Shown in pieces: positions 1 to 9,897 of a stretch of DNA of 64,000 bases; position 1 is the first letter of the stretch, and each line of letters starts with the position of its first letter. Position numbers and translations under genes: made by a program. Location of the stretch: the NCBI RefSeq assembly GCF_029227915.1, contig NC_079875.1, positions 11,097,001 through 11,161,000 of the forward strand. Reading direction: 5' to 3'. Below the pieces are notes generated by a model. That model saw nothing but the letters and a program-made list of their open reading frames with translations, was not told the DNA's origin and searched no databases. This DNA is from Hydractinia symbiolongicarpus (taxonomy: Eukaryota > Cnidaria > Hydrozoa > Anthoathecata > Hydractiniidae).

Positions 1-189
1 AAGAACGGGAAGCCAACTAAAACTGAACTTCATTTGTACTCAAGGTAACTGAAATTGTACATTTCCTCGAAAATTTTAAATCCTTATACTTTTATTAGTA
101 AAAGTTTCGCTATTAGTTGAATTTTTAGGCATATTGGGCATTATTAAAGTACAGTAGCGAAATCTGAAGAAAAATTGTAATTATATTTT

Positions 190-1788
190 AATGGGTGCAA
201 GTACGACTGGTCATCTCAACCAATGTGGGCTGGATCAAGAGGTATCGGGAACCTCCTACTTACATCTGCAATCGATTTATCAGGCTCTTCATTCCATAAA
301 ATCGAGAAGTTCGCCAAATTGTTGAACTTAAAATTTCTGGGCAAATCCGTGTATTATGATCATCGCGGAAATTATGTTTATCCCGAAATCGATCACGCTT
401 GGCGAAAAAATCAAAGCGAGCAAATTTCGGAAATTACGGAGAGTGGAAGATCCCTGCAACTGGCATGGTCAATGCGACTCGCCTGGACACAACACTACCT
501 ATAGCACTGTCTCAGCTATGGATACAACAACAAGTCTTGAACTTCAAAATCGTGCATGTCAAGGCAAGTTCATCATCTTGTGTTCCGTAATGAATTTAAA
601 TGTGCACGTTTTTGATTTTTTTTCCTTCATTTATAGGAAGTTACAAGTTCTCAGGCAATGAAGAAGGAAGGATTTATACGTTGTATCGACGATATTCAGA
701 TGACACATAAACTACCCATCAGGTTGATTTCGACGGATAGACACGCGTCCATTAAAAAACTAATGAGGGCAGAGGAGCGATTTAAGGCCATTATACACCA
801 GTTTGACCCATGGCACATCGGCAAAGGCCTTATCAAAAAGTTGCTACAAGCTTCGAAAAAAAAAGGTTAGGATGAATATAATTTTCGCTCTAATCACTGC
901 AAGTAAGCAGCTAGTTAAGCAAGGTAATTTTAACACTACATCCTGTTCGTTACCTTAAGCTAGTATATCATTATAGATCTAAAGATACTCGCCAGATGGG
1001 CACCGTCTATCGTGAACCATTTATATTGGTCGATCGCAACGTGTAACGGTGAAGAGTTGGCAGAGCGATTTACTTCAGCAATCCACCATTCAGTCAACAG
1101 GCATGTGTTCGCACACAATAAATATTACAAGAAATGCGACCCTACATTATCAGAAGAAGAAGCACTTCGCAAAGAGTGGCTTGTAATGGGTTCGGCTGCG
1201 CACGAGAAATTGGTAAAAATCGTTACCCAACCAATGTTGGTAAAGGATCTACAGCAACTGACGGAGCAAATCCACACCACCCTACTGGAGGTTTTTTATG
1301 CGCTGAAGATCCGTTACCTACCCAAAGCCACCTACTTTAGAATGGAGAAGATGATTGCTGGGACTCAACTAGCAATATTAGACCATAACAACAACGTTGA
1401 TCGGGCTCGGGTAAGAATATTTAGGATTTTCAAGAAATAAACCATGTCACTATTTTTTTATAATTTTTTTTTCCTAACTAATGACTTTATTTACAACTTT
1501 ATTATAGAAGTGTACAACGGATGAGGAAGGCGAAAAATCCCGTTATTTCGAGTCGCATATTCCAAGCCCAATAAAAGGTTTGTTGCGAAAGTTGTACGAG
1601 AGGAAAAAAACTATGAATACTTGACCTACATTGTTCGCAAAATTTTAAAAAGAACTCAGTTGAAGAGAAACGCGACGAGTGGATCTCGTTTAAAACGCCA
1701 ATGTTCTTTACAGATAGCGCCTGAAGAACGACCTCCAAAAGAAGAGATCGTGGAAAAGAGTCAACAATTTAAAAGAATTAAGTTGTAG
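190..1788 (+). pseudogene. RNase H-fold transposase-like gene, broken by frameshifts
   Basis: This matches, from memory, an uncharacterised family widespread in cnidarians and fish that resembles a DDE transposase. In order the sequence shows a Cys/Trp block (GCKYDWSSQP), GNLLLTSAI, a QCDSPGHN block holding a likely catalytic Asp, then STDRHASI (second Asp), DPWHIGKG, NHLYWSIAT and a LLEVFYAL segment where relatives have an acidic residue. Coding runs in at least four exon-like blocks: about 190-556, 645-870, 979-1408 and 1507-1788. The first intron looks like GC-AG; the third has a clear gtaag donor near 1409 and an acceptor ending at 1506. There is a frameshift near 460-480, before the DSPGHN block, and another in an A7 run near 1602. 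The N-terminus is not visible. Its stop is only 31 bp from the stop of the converging P2X7-like gene. Family assignment is fairly firm; the transposase role is inferred. Confidence 0.65.
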
Positions 1789-1819
1789 ATTTTGTACTTT
1801 TTTTAAATTAGGCTTCCGT

Positions 1820-2577
1820 TCAATAATTTCCCCCCTCCCATAAAATATTAAGCTCTGGAATTTCTACCCCGTCTTTGTAGCCAACATAAACGCCGTCAGC
1901 ACTAGGGAACTCCTCGCGAATTTTGGATACCACACATGCTGGTATAACTCGTCGCACCCCCCTACCTAAACGATTGTGCACGAACCAGCAAAACTGTCGA
2001 TAAGCGGCATAGCGGTACGATCTAAACAATGTTGTAAATAGTTTATTGTACAGTGCAAAAAAATGAGTAAGTATAAACAACTTCAAACCCAGGGTCTTTT
2101 TATTGCTTACTTGTTTGATACTTCGTCACGTTTCGCCAATCCTCTGCTCTCTCTGTCATGGAGTGCCACCAAAGCTGTCCACAGCGTATTCTTCAATAAA
2201 ACCACCGCTCGGAAATCTTCGTGTTCCGTAATACATTTTTTATCTGAAAAATATTACAATATTACTCAATCACACTCGCATCTAAGAAATTCTTATGAAG
2301 GAGTAGAAAATTTTATACCATGTAATTGAAAGTATTTAATAGAATCTATCTCGTGACAGCACAAACATTCTACTTCAGAGGGCATCCTCTCACATTTATC
2401 GCACAGGCACCATAGACCTGCTTCAACATTTAGGCGAGTAGAAGCAACAAGGTCTCTGGCAATGTTATGTTCGTCTACGTCTTGAAAAGTTGGAACTAGC
2501 TCATCATTCCCTACTCTTTCCGGCTCGAATTGAAATCCTAGAACCTGCGAATTATTTTTATTCATTGCTATCTTCAT
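1820..2577 (-). CDS. P2X7-like cysteine-rich zinc (ballast) domain protein, three exons
   Basis: Three exons join in frame: 2577-2319, 2243-2111 and 2021-1820. The introns are 75 and 89 bp with GT donors and AG acceptors, giving a 197-residue protein. The conserved core is a Cys-rich start (C57, C59, C62, then ECLCCHEI at 70-77, and C90), followed by a YRYAAYRQF block, HNRLGRG and RRVIPACVVSKIREEFPS. This is the zinc-coordinating domain that forms the intracellular ballast of vertebrate P2X7 receptors. No transmembrane segment or P2X channel domain precedes it, so this is a free-standing version and not a channel. Such stand-alone copies are numerous in cnidarians; their function is unknown. 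The ATG at 2577 is chosen because the following GFQFEPE looks like the family N-terminus. It converges on the transposase-like gene, 31 bp between stops, which suggests the two travel together. Confidence 0.75.
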
Positions 2578-2913
2578 GAAGAACTTTTTTAAGCAAAGGA
2601 AAAAAATTATAAATAAACATTTAGTCGTTCGATACGCAAGTCAGGGGGTTTGCCTAATAAGAAGCCAGGTAGCTACGTCACAAGCAAAAATGTGCTGAAT
2701 AATGAATTTACCCAGTCCTTTTGCCGCGTTCGAAAGTTCGTGAAGATGGTAGGCGATTGAGACAAGATCATAACAAACAAACGATGGTGCTAAGTATTGG
2801 ATAAATCTTTGTTGTTTAAGAGTGCAATCTTCGTTATTTTTGATACTCAATAAAACAAAAGAAAAGATATTGTTTTTTAATCGGACAGTACCTTTAAACT
2901 TTTCTTTCAGATT

Positions 2914-3224
2914 CAGCCTTTCTAACTGCGCCCAACACACTCCAATTACCCACCTTTACCGTTGGCAAGCCTCCTGAAACCAACGAGTCCTTCGCATCCC
3001 TCAGGAACAAGTGTCCAGTGAGTTTAGATAACTTTAGTATGAACTCGATAACAGAAAGGGTGCACAGGATGCGTATAAACACAAATTGGTGGTGGAATGA
3101 TGCAGATGAAGCCACTTTCTTACACAAGATGATACCTTTTGCTCAAGAGTACTGGCGCACGACATCGAGACATTCTACCTCCAATGTGCACAACCAACAT
3201 CCAACCTTTGGAGCACTCAACTAA
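2914..3224 (+). CDS. Unrecognised exon-like ORF
   Basis: An open frame of about 104 residues begins directly after a good splice-acceptor-like tract (tttctttcag, ending near 2913) and stops at 3224. It contains a Trp-rich stretch (NTNWWWNDADEATF) and looks protein-like, but I do not recognise a family. It lies just upstream of a proline-rich segment that ends like an LTR-retrotransposon polyprotein, so it may be part of that element. The interval 2578-2913 before it shows nothing else I can support. Confidence 0.25.
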
Positions 3225-3225
3225 T

Positions 3226-3466
3226 GTCCAGCCTATGACGTGCAGAACCAACGCACAACCTCCAGCTGGTGAAGCCCCTACAAAATCCCCTACGCGTGCA
3301 GCAAATGTTCACCCTTCAACAAATGTGGCCAACAACCAACCTCCTTTGCGTGCTGCCTCCTAACAAGGAACAATCTCATCAGCCGAGGAGATCGACTCGA
3401 ATACATACAGTTAAGAAGTTTTATGAACCTGAAACCGCTAAATACGTTTCCCCAAATAAACGATAA
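3226..3466 (+). pseudogene. C-terminal tail of an LTR retrotransposon polyprotein
   Basis: A low-complexity Pro/Thr/Asn-rich segment leads, after a frame change near 3360, into a basic PRRSTRIHTVKKFYEP motif and a stop at 3466. A basic RRST-type motif just before the stop is typical of Ty3/gypsy polyprotein ends. A purine tract and a TG-starting LTR-like sequence follow within 60 bp. Upstream pol domains of this element are not present. Confidence 0.35.
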
Positions 3467-3517
3467 ACACTCTTCCGGACCGACGATGATTAACAGACAA
3501 TTAATCTGAGAGGGAGA

Positions 3518-3830
3518 TGTAGAATATGGACTGTTTACGTTATTATTTGTCATTATCATTGTTACTGTTACCTTTTGTTTATTTAGAAAACCACATTCTT
3601 TACTAAAAAATATATATGTAAAGAAAGACACTTTGTTTAATAAGGATAGAAGATAAGAATTGGATAGGAATACTCCCAATTTTAACAAAGTGGTTATACA
3701 AGTTTGTTAGACGGGTAATAAAACTTGTACTTTCTGCATGAAGATTTTCTGCCGTTATATTAAATGGATCTTGTGATTTTCCTGTATGGAGTGACTAGAT
3801 ATCACGTTTGACATCACTCTGAGATATGGA
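3518..3830 (+). repeat. Probable 3' LTR of a gypsy-like element
   Basis: A purine-rich tract (gagagggaga) runs directly into TGTAGAATATGG, the usual polypurine-tract/LTR junction of Ty3/gypsy elements. An AATAAA lies at about 3717. The right boundary cannot be fixed because no matching partner LTR lies in the window. Confidence 0.35.
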
Positions 3831-3849
3831 AAAAGAGTGATTTCCCTCG

Positions 3850-4450
3850 CTCTACTTATTACCCCAGTCAAAATTAAAACAAAATTAAATAAAAATTAAG
3901 TTAGCAAGGGGGTTTGATCATACTAGGTCTTGTCTTTGGAGAGTGACGACTCCACTTATTACCCCAGTTAAAAAATAAATAAATAAATAAAAAATAAAAA
4001 ATAAAATATATTAGCAGGGGGGTTTGATCACACATGATCTTGTCTTTGGAGAGTAACGACTCCACTTAGTACCTGAGTTAAAAACAAAGAATAGCACAGT
4101 TGAACAGAAAGTGGTCAAAGTTAATTTTAGGAAGATAGGGATGTCTAGTTTCTGCTGATGACCGTCCGCGGACCTCTTCGAGGTGACCCAGCTAGACATC
4201 CAGGGTACTTAGGTTCAGAAATATGGGTCGAAACCTACCTGCCCTTGGTTAAAATTCTGTTCAACTTTTCAAATGTGTTGTGTCCTTTTTATTTTTTTCT
4301 ATATTTTTTTAATTTCTTGTAAAAAGGGAGAATTGTGCTTTTAGAGGCATATTCTCTAGAGCAGTAAAACCTCTAGCTTGTTTCCAAAGACCTAACAGGT
4401 TGAGTTCATCATTGCGGTGGCTTGCCACCTCTTTGTAAATTATTTTCTTA
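3850..4450 (+). repeat. Structured retrotransposon 3' tail, subfamily A, 5'-truncated copy
   Basis: Contains three successive modules ending in ttattaccccagt (near 3865, 3970 and a diverged one near 4075), each of the last two preceded by a gtctttggagagt(g/a)acgactcc segment. These are followed by a conserved body with self-complementary cctcttcgaggtga and aggttgagttcatcattgcggtgg, ending in tttgtaaattattttctt. The same body and end follow the USP-coding insertion at 6484-7892, so this is read as the 3' untranslated tail of the same non-LTR element, truncated before its coding region. Confidence 0.6.
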
Positions 4451-5083
4451 GCATTAGTGGTGATTTTGGGAGTGTTTAGAACATGGTTAAGGTGAGAAGC
4501 AAATTCGACGACAATTTGCTACACGATTATATGTATTTGTAATGGAAGTTTTACTGTACAGTAAACAGTAAATACGGTCAAATTTTCTTTTGATTAAAAC
4601 TGCTTTCGTCTGTTATAATATCAGGTTCCCCTTGCTTGATGCGTTTCCTGCATTAAAGATTATATTTTTGTATGTTATAAAGTATAATCACAATAGAAAG
4701 GGTTGCGGAGAGTTGCCAAGGCAAGGGCATTAAGCATGGCAAGGAGAAGGCACGGCATAGGCGGATAGTCATTCAATTTATTATTTATTTATGTAAAGTA
4801 AATTAGTAATATATTTTTTTCCTATAAAACCACCAAAGAATTTACAAGGTTAAGAATGTCATCTATATAAGTATAACCTTTATAATCGTTCAGATGTATT
4901 ATAATATCTACGTTAGATAGATAGCTTCACAAATATCGAGGGATATAGCCTGTCTATTATTTCCAGGAGGGGCCATGGCTTAGATGGAGAGTCCTAGAGT
5001 ATCTAATGCTTATTTTGAGCTACGCAGACCCAATTAGGGACCGCGCTCTACTAGACAACTCCTGACAACATCCAAGGGCCCAA
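4451..5083. other. No gene seen
   Basis: AT-rich sequence between a retrotransposon tail and a gypsy LTR. I see no coding frame, tRNA or inverted repeat worth reporting. Part may be the outer flank of the gypsy insertion. Confidence 0.4.
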
Positions 5084-5201
5084 ACAGTTGGATAAAATCC
5101 ATTCAGTTATTATTTAACATATGAATGTTTTGGTCTAAACGAAAAGAACATAATATATATACGTAAACCTAGTATAGTGTCAATTAGTTCATTGTCCTAC
5201 A
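5084..5201 (-). repeat. Gypsy 3' LTR
   Basis: On the minus strand a purine tract (ggtgggggatg) meets TGTAGGACAATGAAC at 5201. About 110 bp, including a caaaacattcatatg block and aaataataac, is shared with the split 5' LTR at 11855-12238. Confidence 0.6.
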
Positions 5202-5235
5202 TCCCCCACCAGTTCGTTACTACTATAAACCGAAA

Positions 5236-6484
5236 TCAAATCCAATGTCCAATCTCAGGTTCATGTAGTGCTGGACGCCGTGTAGATCGACAAGGTAGGG
5301 AAGGAACCTCAAGGGTGCTGTCCTGATCTGTCGACGGGGGTGATGGTACCGTAACTGTTCCTGTGGCGGTAGGAGTGTCGATGGTGGAATCAGATGGTTG
5401 TTCGGGATCAACAGAGTAGTGCCATCCAAACATGCGTTGACGTCTGGGAGTTAGGGGGTGGGCAGGTCGAAATATGACACTGGGGACGGTCCACTTGTGA
5501 AGTTGCGATTGGTAATGGCAGGCGATGGTGGAAGGAAGCGTCGTAGGTACCGCCTTTTACGTCAAGTCACTCTTCCAGTGCCATCAACCTTAAGGGAGTA
5601 ACTGTCATTACCATACCTCTACCATTGTTCTGGAGTGATCCTTTAGTTTAGGGTGATTTCCAGTATATAGCAATGCTTTTATGTAGATAGTGCACGAGAA
5701 TGTTCATTTCGTCTTTCCGCAGAGTTGAGGAAACGTTCTCGCAGAGCTTCCTCCTCTTTGATCCAGGCATCCCTCCAATATTCTGGTTGATGAATTTTTC
5801 CAAACAGCTGGCAAAAGCAAACGCATCCCGGAGAGGTCTCCCAAAAACAAAGCTGGCGACAGATCACAATCACGGTCGGGAGTGTTCCGGAGCTGAATCA
5901 TGGCACAGAGGAAATGTTCTGAATTCAGGCTACCCAATGGTCTGGTATTGGAGCGCAGGACTTCACAGCCACCTCTGCACGGCTATTCGATTGTGCATTA
6001 TAAGCTGACGAAATCCTGCGGTCAACACGCCATTGTTTCAGGTAGGTTTCAGTCGCGTTGGACACAAACTCAAGGCCACCGTGGCTAGAGATCTTGGTTG
6101 GTATGCCAAAACGTGAGAAATAGTTTCGCTGACAAGTAATGAGGCCCTCCGGTCCTGCTTGATGAGAGCTAGGAGGGGCTTTGAATACATCACACAATCC
6201 TGAAAATCTATCACCAACGACCAGATAATGGGTCCCAACGCAATCGAAAAAATCAGCATGTATCATCTCGAACGGAGTTGACGGAGGTGTAGAGACAATG
6301 ACTGGGAGTGGGGCTTGTGATTGGGCATTCCTGACAAAATCTTTCCAGCTCTGTCTAGCACGTTTGATATTGTCGGTTATTCCAGGCCAGAAAACTATTG
6401 TTCGAGCACGAGCACCCATCACTGAGACATCTTGGTGCGCCGCAAAACTTGCTACAAGGTCTTCCAAAACAACAGTCGCATTGC
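5236..6484 (-). pseudogene. Gypsy integrase and pol C-terminus, frameshifted
   Basis: Read from 6467 downwards there is an integrase zinc-binding end (LVASFAAHQDVSVMG, FWPGITDNIKRA), then the catalytic core with MIHADFFD (first Asp), VVGDRFSG and FGIPTKISSHGGLEF, where the usual second-Asp SDGG reads SHGG, and AYNAQSNSRAEVAVK (Glu). A frameshift near 5935 leads into RNTPDRDCDLSPA and LRERFLNSAERRNEH. A further segment ends in PCRSTRRPALHEPE near 5240, next to the LTR. The SHGG substitution and the frameshifts make it inactive. Confidence 0.75.
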
Positions 6485-7370
6485 CATCTAACCCTGATTT
6501 TAGGAATAGCGGTCTAAAAAACTTGGGAAAAACATGTTATGCAAACTCCATCTTACAATGTTTTTATAACCTTCCAAAAGTTAAAGAAGCCATTTCTGTC
6601 AGCAAAACAACCTCAAAGTTAGGCGAAGCATTTGTATGTGTTCTTCAAAGTTTGGCTGTTTCTAGAAGTCCAGTTGATCCCTCCCATTTTTTGCGTGCTA
6701 TGAAACATCATATCTCAGCTGCAAAGGGATGTGCATTTAATATCTTTGCTCAGCACGACGTCCCGAGGTTCTTGAATATCTCCTACCTGGTCTGTCATTA
6801 GACTTTCCATTTCTTGGAAGTCTTTTTAGTATTGGCATCAAGACATCAACCACTTGCAATTCATGTCATATTACCAGCTCCTCAGAAGTTATAGCACCAT
6901 GCATCCAACTTTCTCTGTACCCTACGTTACAATCTTCCTTAGATAATTTTTTCGAAAGCGAGGAGTTGTCAGACACCAATGCCTACTTCTGCCATGTTTG
7001 CAACGCTCATCAAACTGCTCTAGTTAAAAAAGAGGTAGTGTCATGCGGTTCCCATCTCATTTTACAGCTAAAACGTTTTGCCAGTGCCAACGGCCTTGTG
7101 TCAAAAATTGTCTCTCGCATTACTGCTTACCCAGGTACCCTTTCCATACCTTTTACCGTAGATGGAGAAGTGAAATTTCGTAAAAATTTTCAATTAAGGG
7201 CTATTATCAACCATTGCGGCAACTTAAATAGTGGTCACTACACAACCATAGCCTTCGACCAAATGGTTCACAGGTGGATACATTGCAACGATAGAGCAGT
7301 AATTTTCTGTGATGACTGCCTTATTAACAGTCACGAGTCATATGTTTTCTTTTTAGAAGGGCTGAGGTAA
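6484..7370 (+). pseudogene. Ubiquitin-specific protease (USP/C19) domain, one frameshift
   Basis: The Cys box reads GLKNLGKTCYANSILQCF (family: GLxNxGNTCYxNSxLQ), with the nucleophilic Cys kept and the usual Asn replaced by Lys. Then come a QHDV segment, a zinc-finger-like pair (TTCNSCH near 6860 and FCHVCNAHQ near 6995), LILQLKRFA, and the His box SGHYTT followed by WIHCNDRAV and YVFFLEGL at the stop. The domain is compact, about 295 residues. Reading needs one frameshift near 6756-6762, right after QHDV. A catalytically complete USP would remove ubiquitin from substrates. Here it is embedded in a retrotransposon copy and followed by the element's tail, so it is read as element-encoded and not as a host gene. 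A second, better-linked copy lies at 9898-10771. Confidence 0.8.
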
Positions 7371-7892
7371 GAATATTTTAATCAAAATGAGTCATCAAGG
7401 CGGCTTGACTACACTCAGTCTTGTCTTTGGAGAGTGACGACTCCACTTATTACCCCAGTTAGAAAAAATAATAGCAGGGGGGTATGATCACACATGATCT
7501 TATCTTTGGAGAGTAACGACTCCACTTATTACTTGAGTTAAAAACAAAGAATAGCACAGTTGAACAGAAAGTTGTCAAAGTTTACTTTAGGAAGATAGGG
7601 ATGTCTAGTTTCTGCTGATGACCGTCCGCGGACCTCTTCGAGGTGACCCAGGTTCAGAGGTTCAGTAATATGGATCGAAACCTATCTGCCCTTGGTTAAA
7701 GTTCTGTTCATCTTTTTAAATGTGTTGTGTCCTTTTTATTTTTTTATATATTTTTTAATTAATTTCTTGTAAAAAGGGAGAATTGTGCTTTTAGAGGCAT
7801 TTTCTCTAGAGGAGTACAACCTCTAGTCAAAGACCTAGCAGGTTGAGTTCATCATTGCGGTGGCTTGCCACCTCTTTGTAAATTACTTTCTT
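7371..7892 (+). repeat. Structured 3' tail, subfamily A
   Basis: Starts directly after the USP stop. Two modules of the gtctttggagagtgacgactcc...ttattaccccagtt type (7430-7460, 7500-7540) precede the conserved body and the end tttgtaaattactttctt. Closely matches 3850-4450. Confidence 0.65.
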
Positions 7893-7897
7893 TTCTG

Positions 7898-8467
7898 TCG
7901 TGGAAGTTGGAGTTGGAAAATGTTGGATTGCATCAAAGAATTTGGGTAACGGGTCTATGCGTTCTTCCGATATATGAAATCCAAGCTACGTGGAATGGAG
8001 ACTCGGAGTGATGTGTCTCCCGTTTGCAGAATTTGTTTTAGCGGCGATAAGTCCACCGTAATTCGTGGGGATCCATTACCTTTCCTTGTGATCACCATCC
8101 TGTGGCACCATATCACCGGTTCGCCAACCGGGACTCGTTTGATCACCTTGAGATCTTCATCTCGTTTTGAATCAAACTGGACCTTGTCTCGCCAGTGAAT
8201 TGGTTTGGGGGCTGCTTTGTGGCACGAGGATGGTTCTACTTCGTCTTTCAGATGGATCTCCACAGGTGGACCGGTCATGGTGGGTAAGTTTTGATGCGGG
8301 CATCTGTTTAAGGTGGAGCACTTGTAACGTTCCAGAAGCCATGCTTCCATTCTATCATTGTTCCCAGGGGTGCATGGGAATGGAAGTTTGTCAGGTCGGG
8401 CAGGTACAAGTGTCCGCTTAGGGCAATCACAAATGCCTCCATCCTCTTTCGTGGCACCGCATATCAT
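7898..8467 (-). pseudogene. Gypsy RT N-terminal part with RT core deleted
   Basis: From 8467 downward the frame holds PPVEIHLKDEVEP, PKPIHWRDKVQ, EPVIWCHRMVITRKGNGSPR and ITVDLSPLKQ, the start of a gypsy RT domain including the motif 1-2 region. At about 7975 the reading jumps to a PLPKFFDAIQHFPTPTST segment that belongs to the RT/RNase H connection, so the palm with the catalytic YxDD is deleted. It then meets the USP-carrying insertion. Non-functional. Confidence 0.7.
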
Positions 8468-8565
8468 GCCAGCGTCATTCTTCCTGGTAATGTTGGCATC
8501 TCATAAGCAATGCCCGTCATCCTTTAGTGGGTTTGAGAACATACCAACTTGTGGAAATTCTCTAT

Positions 8566-9388
8566 TCACAATGCCGGACCCAGCATTGTATCATACGAAA
8601 GGTATAATGACTGTACATCCCGAATAACATAGATCATGGTATTGCAGGAGACTGACTGTCCCGTCGGAGAACTCCCAATGATTTTGGCAAAAAATGCACA
8701 GTCGATTTTGATAGGAGATTTATTAACTGCATTGAGCGAGAGGGAAACTGGTAAAAGGTCGTCCATCGTGAAGCCAGCTTGAAGGAATTTGCTAAGTGAC
8801 CACAAGTCGGACTGGACTCCAGAGTCCGCTACTGCTGTGATTGTTACGGATTGACGATTTTGTGTGGATAGTTCGAGCTGAATTGTTGGGTGGTCCTTAA
8901 TAACAACTCATCTCATTCCCCTTTGTTGAAGATATGGTGGTCTAACAGCACCGACCGATTGATAGTGGATATCTGCCCAACTAGGTTGGTTTGGTCATTT
9001 GTAATAAGGTTGGCCCCAGCCACCGGTTTCGAGCTTCTTGACTTCTTCCAGCAGGTTTCGCACTGCTTATGGGGACGACGGTTCCATCCTCTGGTTTTTC
9101 GTGTGTAGAGATGGTAGGTGTTGTCACTATCGGGACATTTCACAGTTTTTGAACGGTCAGCGGCATTTGGTGAAAGACTTGGACCAGTTGGCGAGGATTA
9201 TTTGATCGACGATAAGTCGACATCACGGATAACGATAGGAAAGGCGGCTTTGCATTGCGGATTTGCATTGTCAGCGATTTCTCTTGTCTCCACAAAAGCA
9301 ACAACTTGGGGGTCGGCTTGATCTGAATCCCATCCGAACTCAGGGCTTCACGGCGAATGTCGATATCGACCACATTTGTTGCCGACAC
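8566..9388 (-). pseudogene. Gypsy gag C-terminus and retropepsin-like region
   Basis: The frame at 9388-9140 continues the gag reading with VDIDIRREALSSDG, which in relatives follows directly on YTDEVIRD. A linker with scattered Cys/His follows (about 9143-8913). Around 8845-8790 an ADSGVQSDLWSL segment gives the retropepsin DSG active-site motif, continuing to 8566. The frames are not continuous, so the polyprotein is broken. Confidence 0.6.
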
Positions 9389-9890
9389 TAGTCCAAACTT
9401 TGTTTTTCCAAGCTACATTGCTGTGTCACAACTAAGACTTGACATAGTAATCTTTTCAAATAAGCTTAAACGACTTGTAATTATCGAACTCACTTGCCCT
9501 TGCGAAGAAAATACAAACTATTGGCACTCCACCAAAGTCGCTAAATATTCTTGCTTGGTTAACGTAATTCTATCCAGTGGTTGGCAAGTTGATTTCTTTG
9601 CTGTAGAAGTAGGGGCAAGAGGCTATTGCGCGAGAACAACCATGTCGTGTCTGAAAAGGCTGGGTTTTTCCAACAAAATGGCATATTCCACCTCAAAAAA
9701 CCTTAGTAAAATCAGTATGACAACTTTCTCTGTATGGATTGCTCGGGAGTCAAGAGACTCGTCTCAAGACTCCTTAATTAAGGCACCCGGAACGAGGAAG
9801 ACTTTTCCAAGTAATCCAGCTCCAGTAAAAGAAATGCCCAAGGGTTGCTTTGCAGGTCCACGAACTGCGGCCTCTAAAAATCAACCGTAA
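9388..9890 (+). pseudogene. C-terminal restriction-like endonuclease domain of an R2/NeSL-like retrotransposon
   Basis: Shows RLDIVIFSN (family RPD, here RLD), VIIELTCPCEENTNYW (catalytic E in IELT), a KVAKYSCLV helix and FFAVEVGARGYCARTT. This is the pattern of the PD-(D/E)XK endonuclease at the C-terminus of R2/NeSL-like non-LTR elements, which nicks the target for target-primed reverse transcription. The Pro-to-Leu change in RPD and the missing RT make this copy inactive. The frame stops at 9890, but a single frameshift just before, in the ctaaaaatc stretch near 9880, continues into the USP domain. Confidence 0.65.
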
Positions 9891-9897
9891 CAAAATT

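Larger units (their letters stand above)
6484..7892 (+). mobile_element. USP-carrying non-LTR retrotransposon copy inserted in gypsy pol
   Basis: The minus-strand gypsy reading is lost between about 7895 and 6490, and the interval instead holds a plus-strand USP domain followed by a subfamily A structured tail ending tttgtaaattactttctt at 7892. That tail is the one at 3850-4450. The layout (coding 3' part plus full tail, 5' end missing) fits a 5'-truncated non-LTR retrotransposon. Exact target-site duplications could not be fixed. Confidence 0.65.

Noticed and set aside
2641-2940. 99-residue minus-strand frame upstream of the P2X7-like gene
   Set aside because: No motif, antisense to a more protein-like exon candidate at 2914-3224, and not needed to complete the P2X7-like protein.
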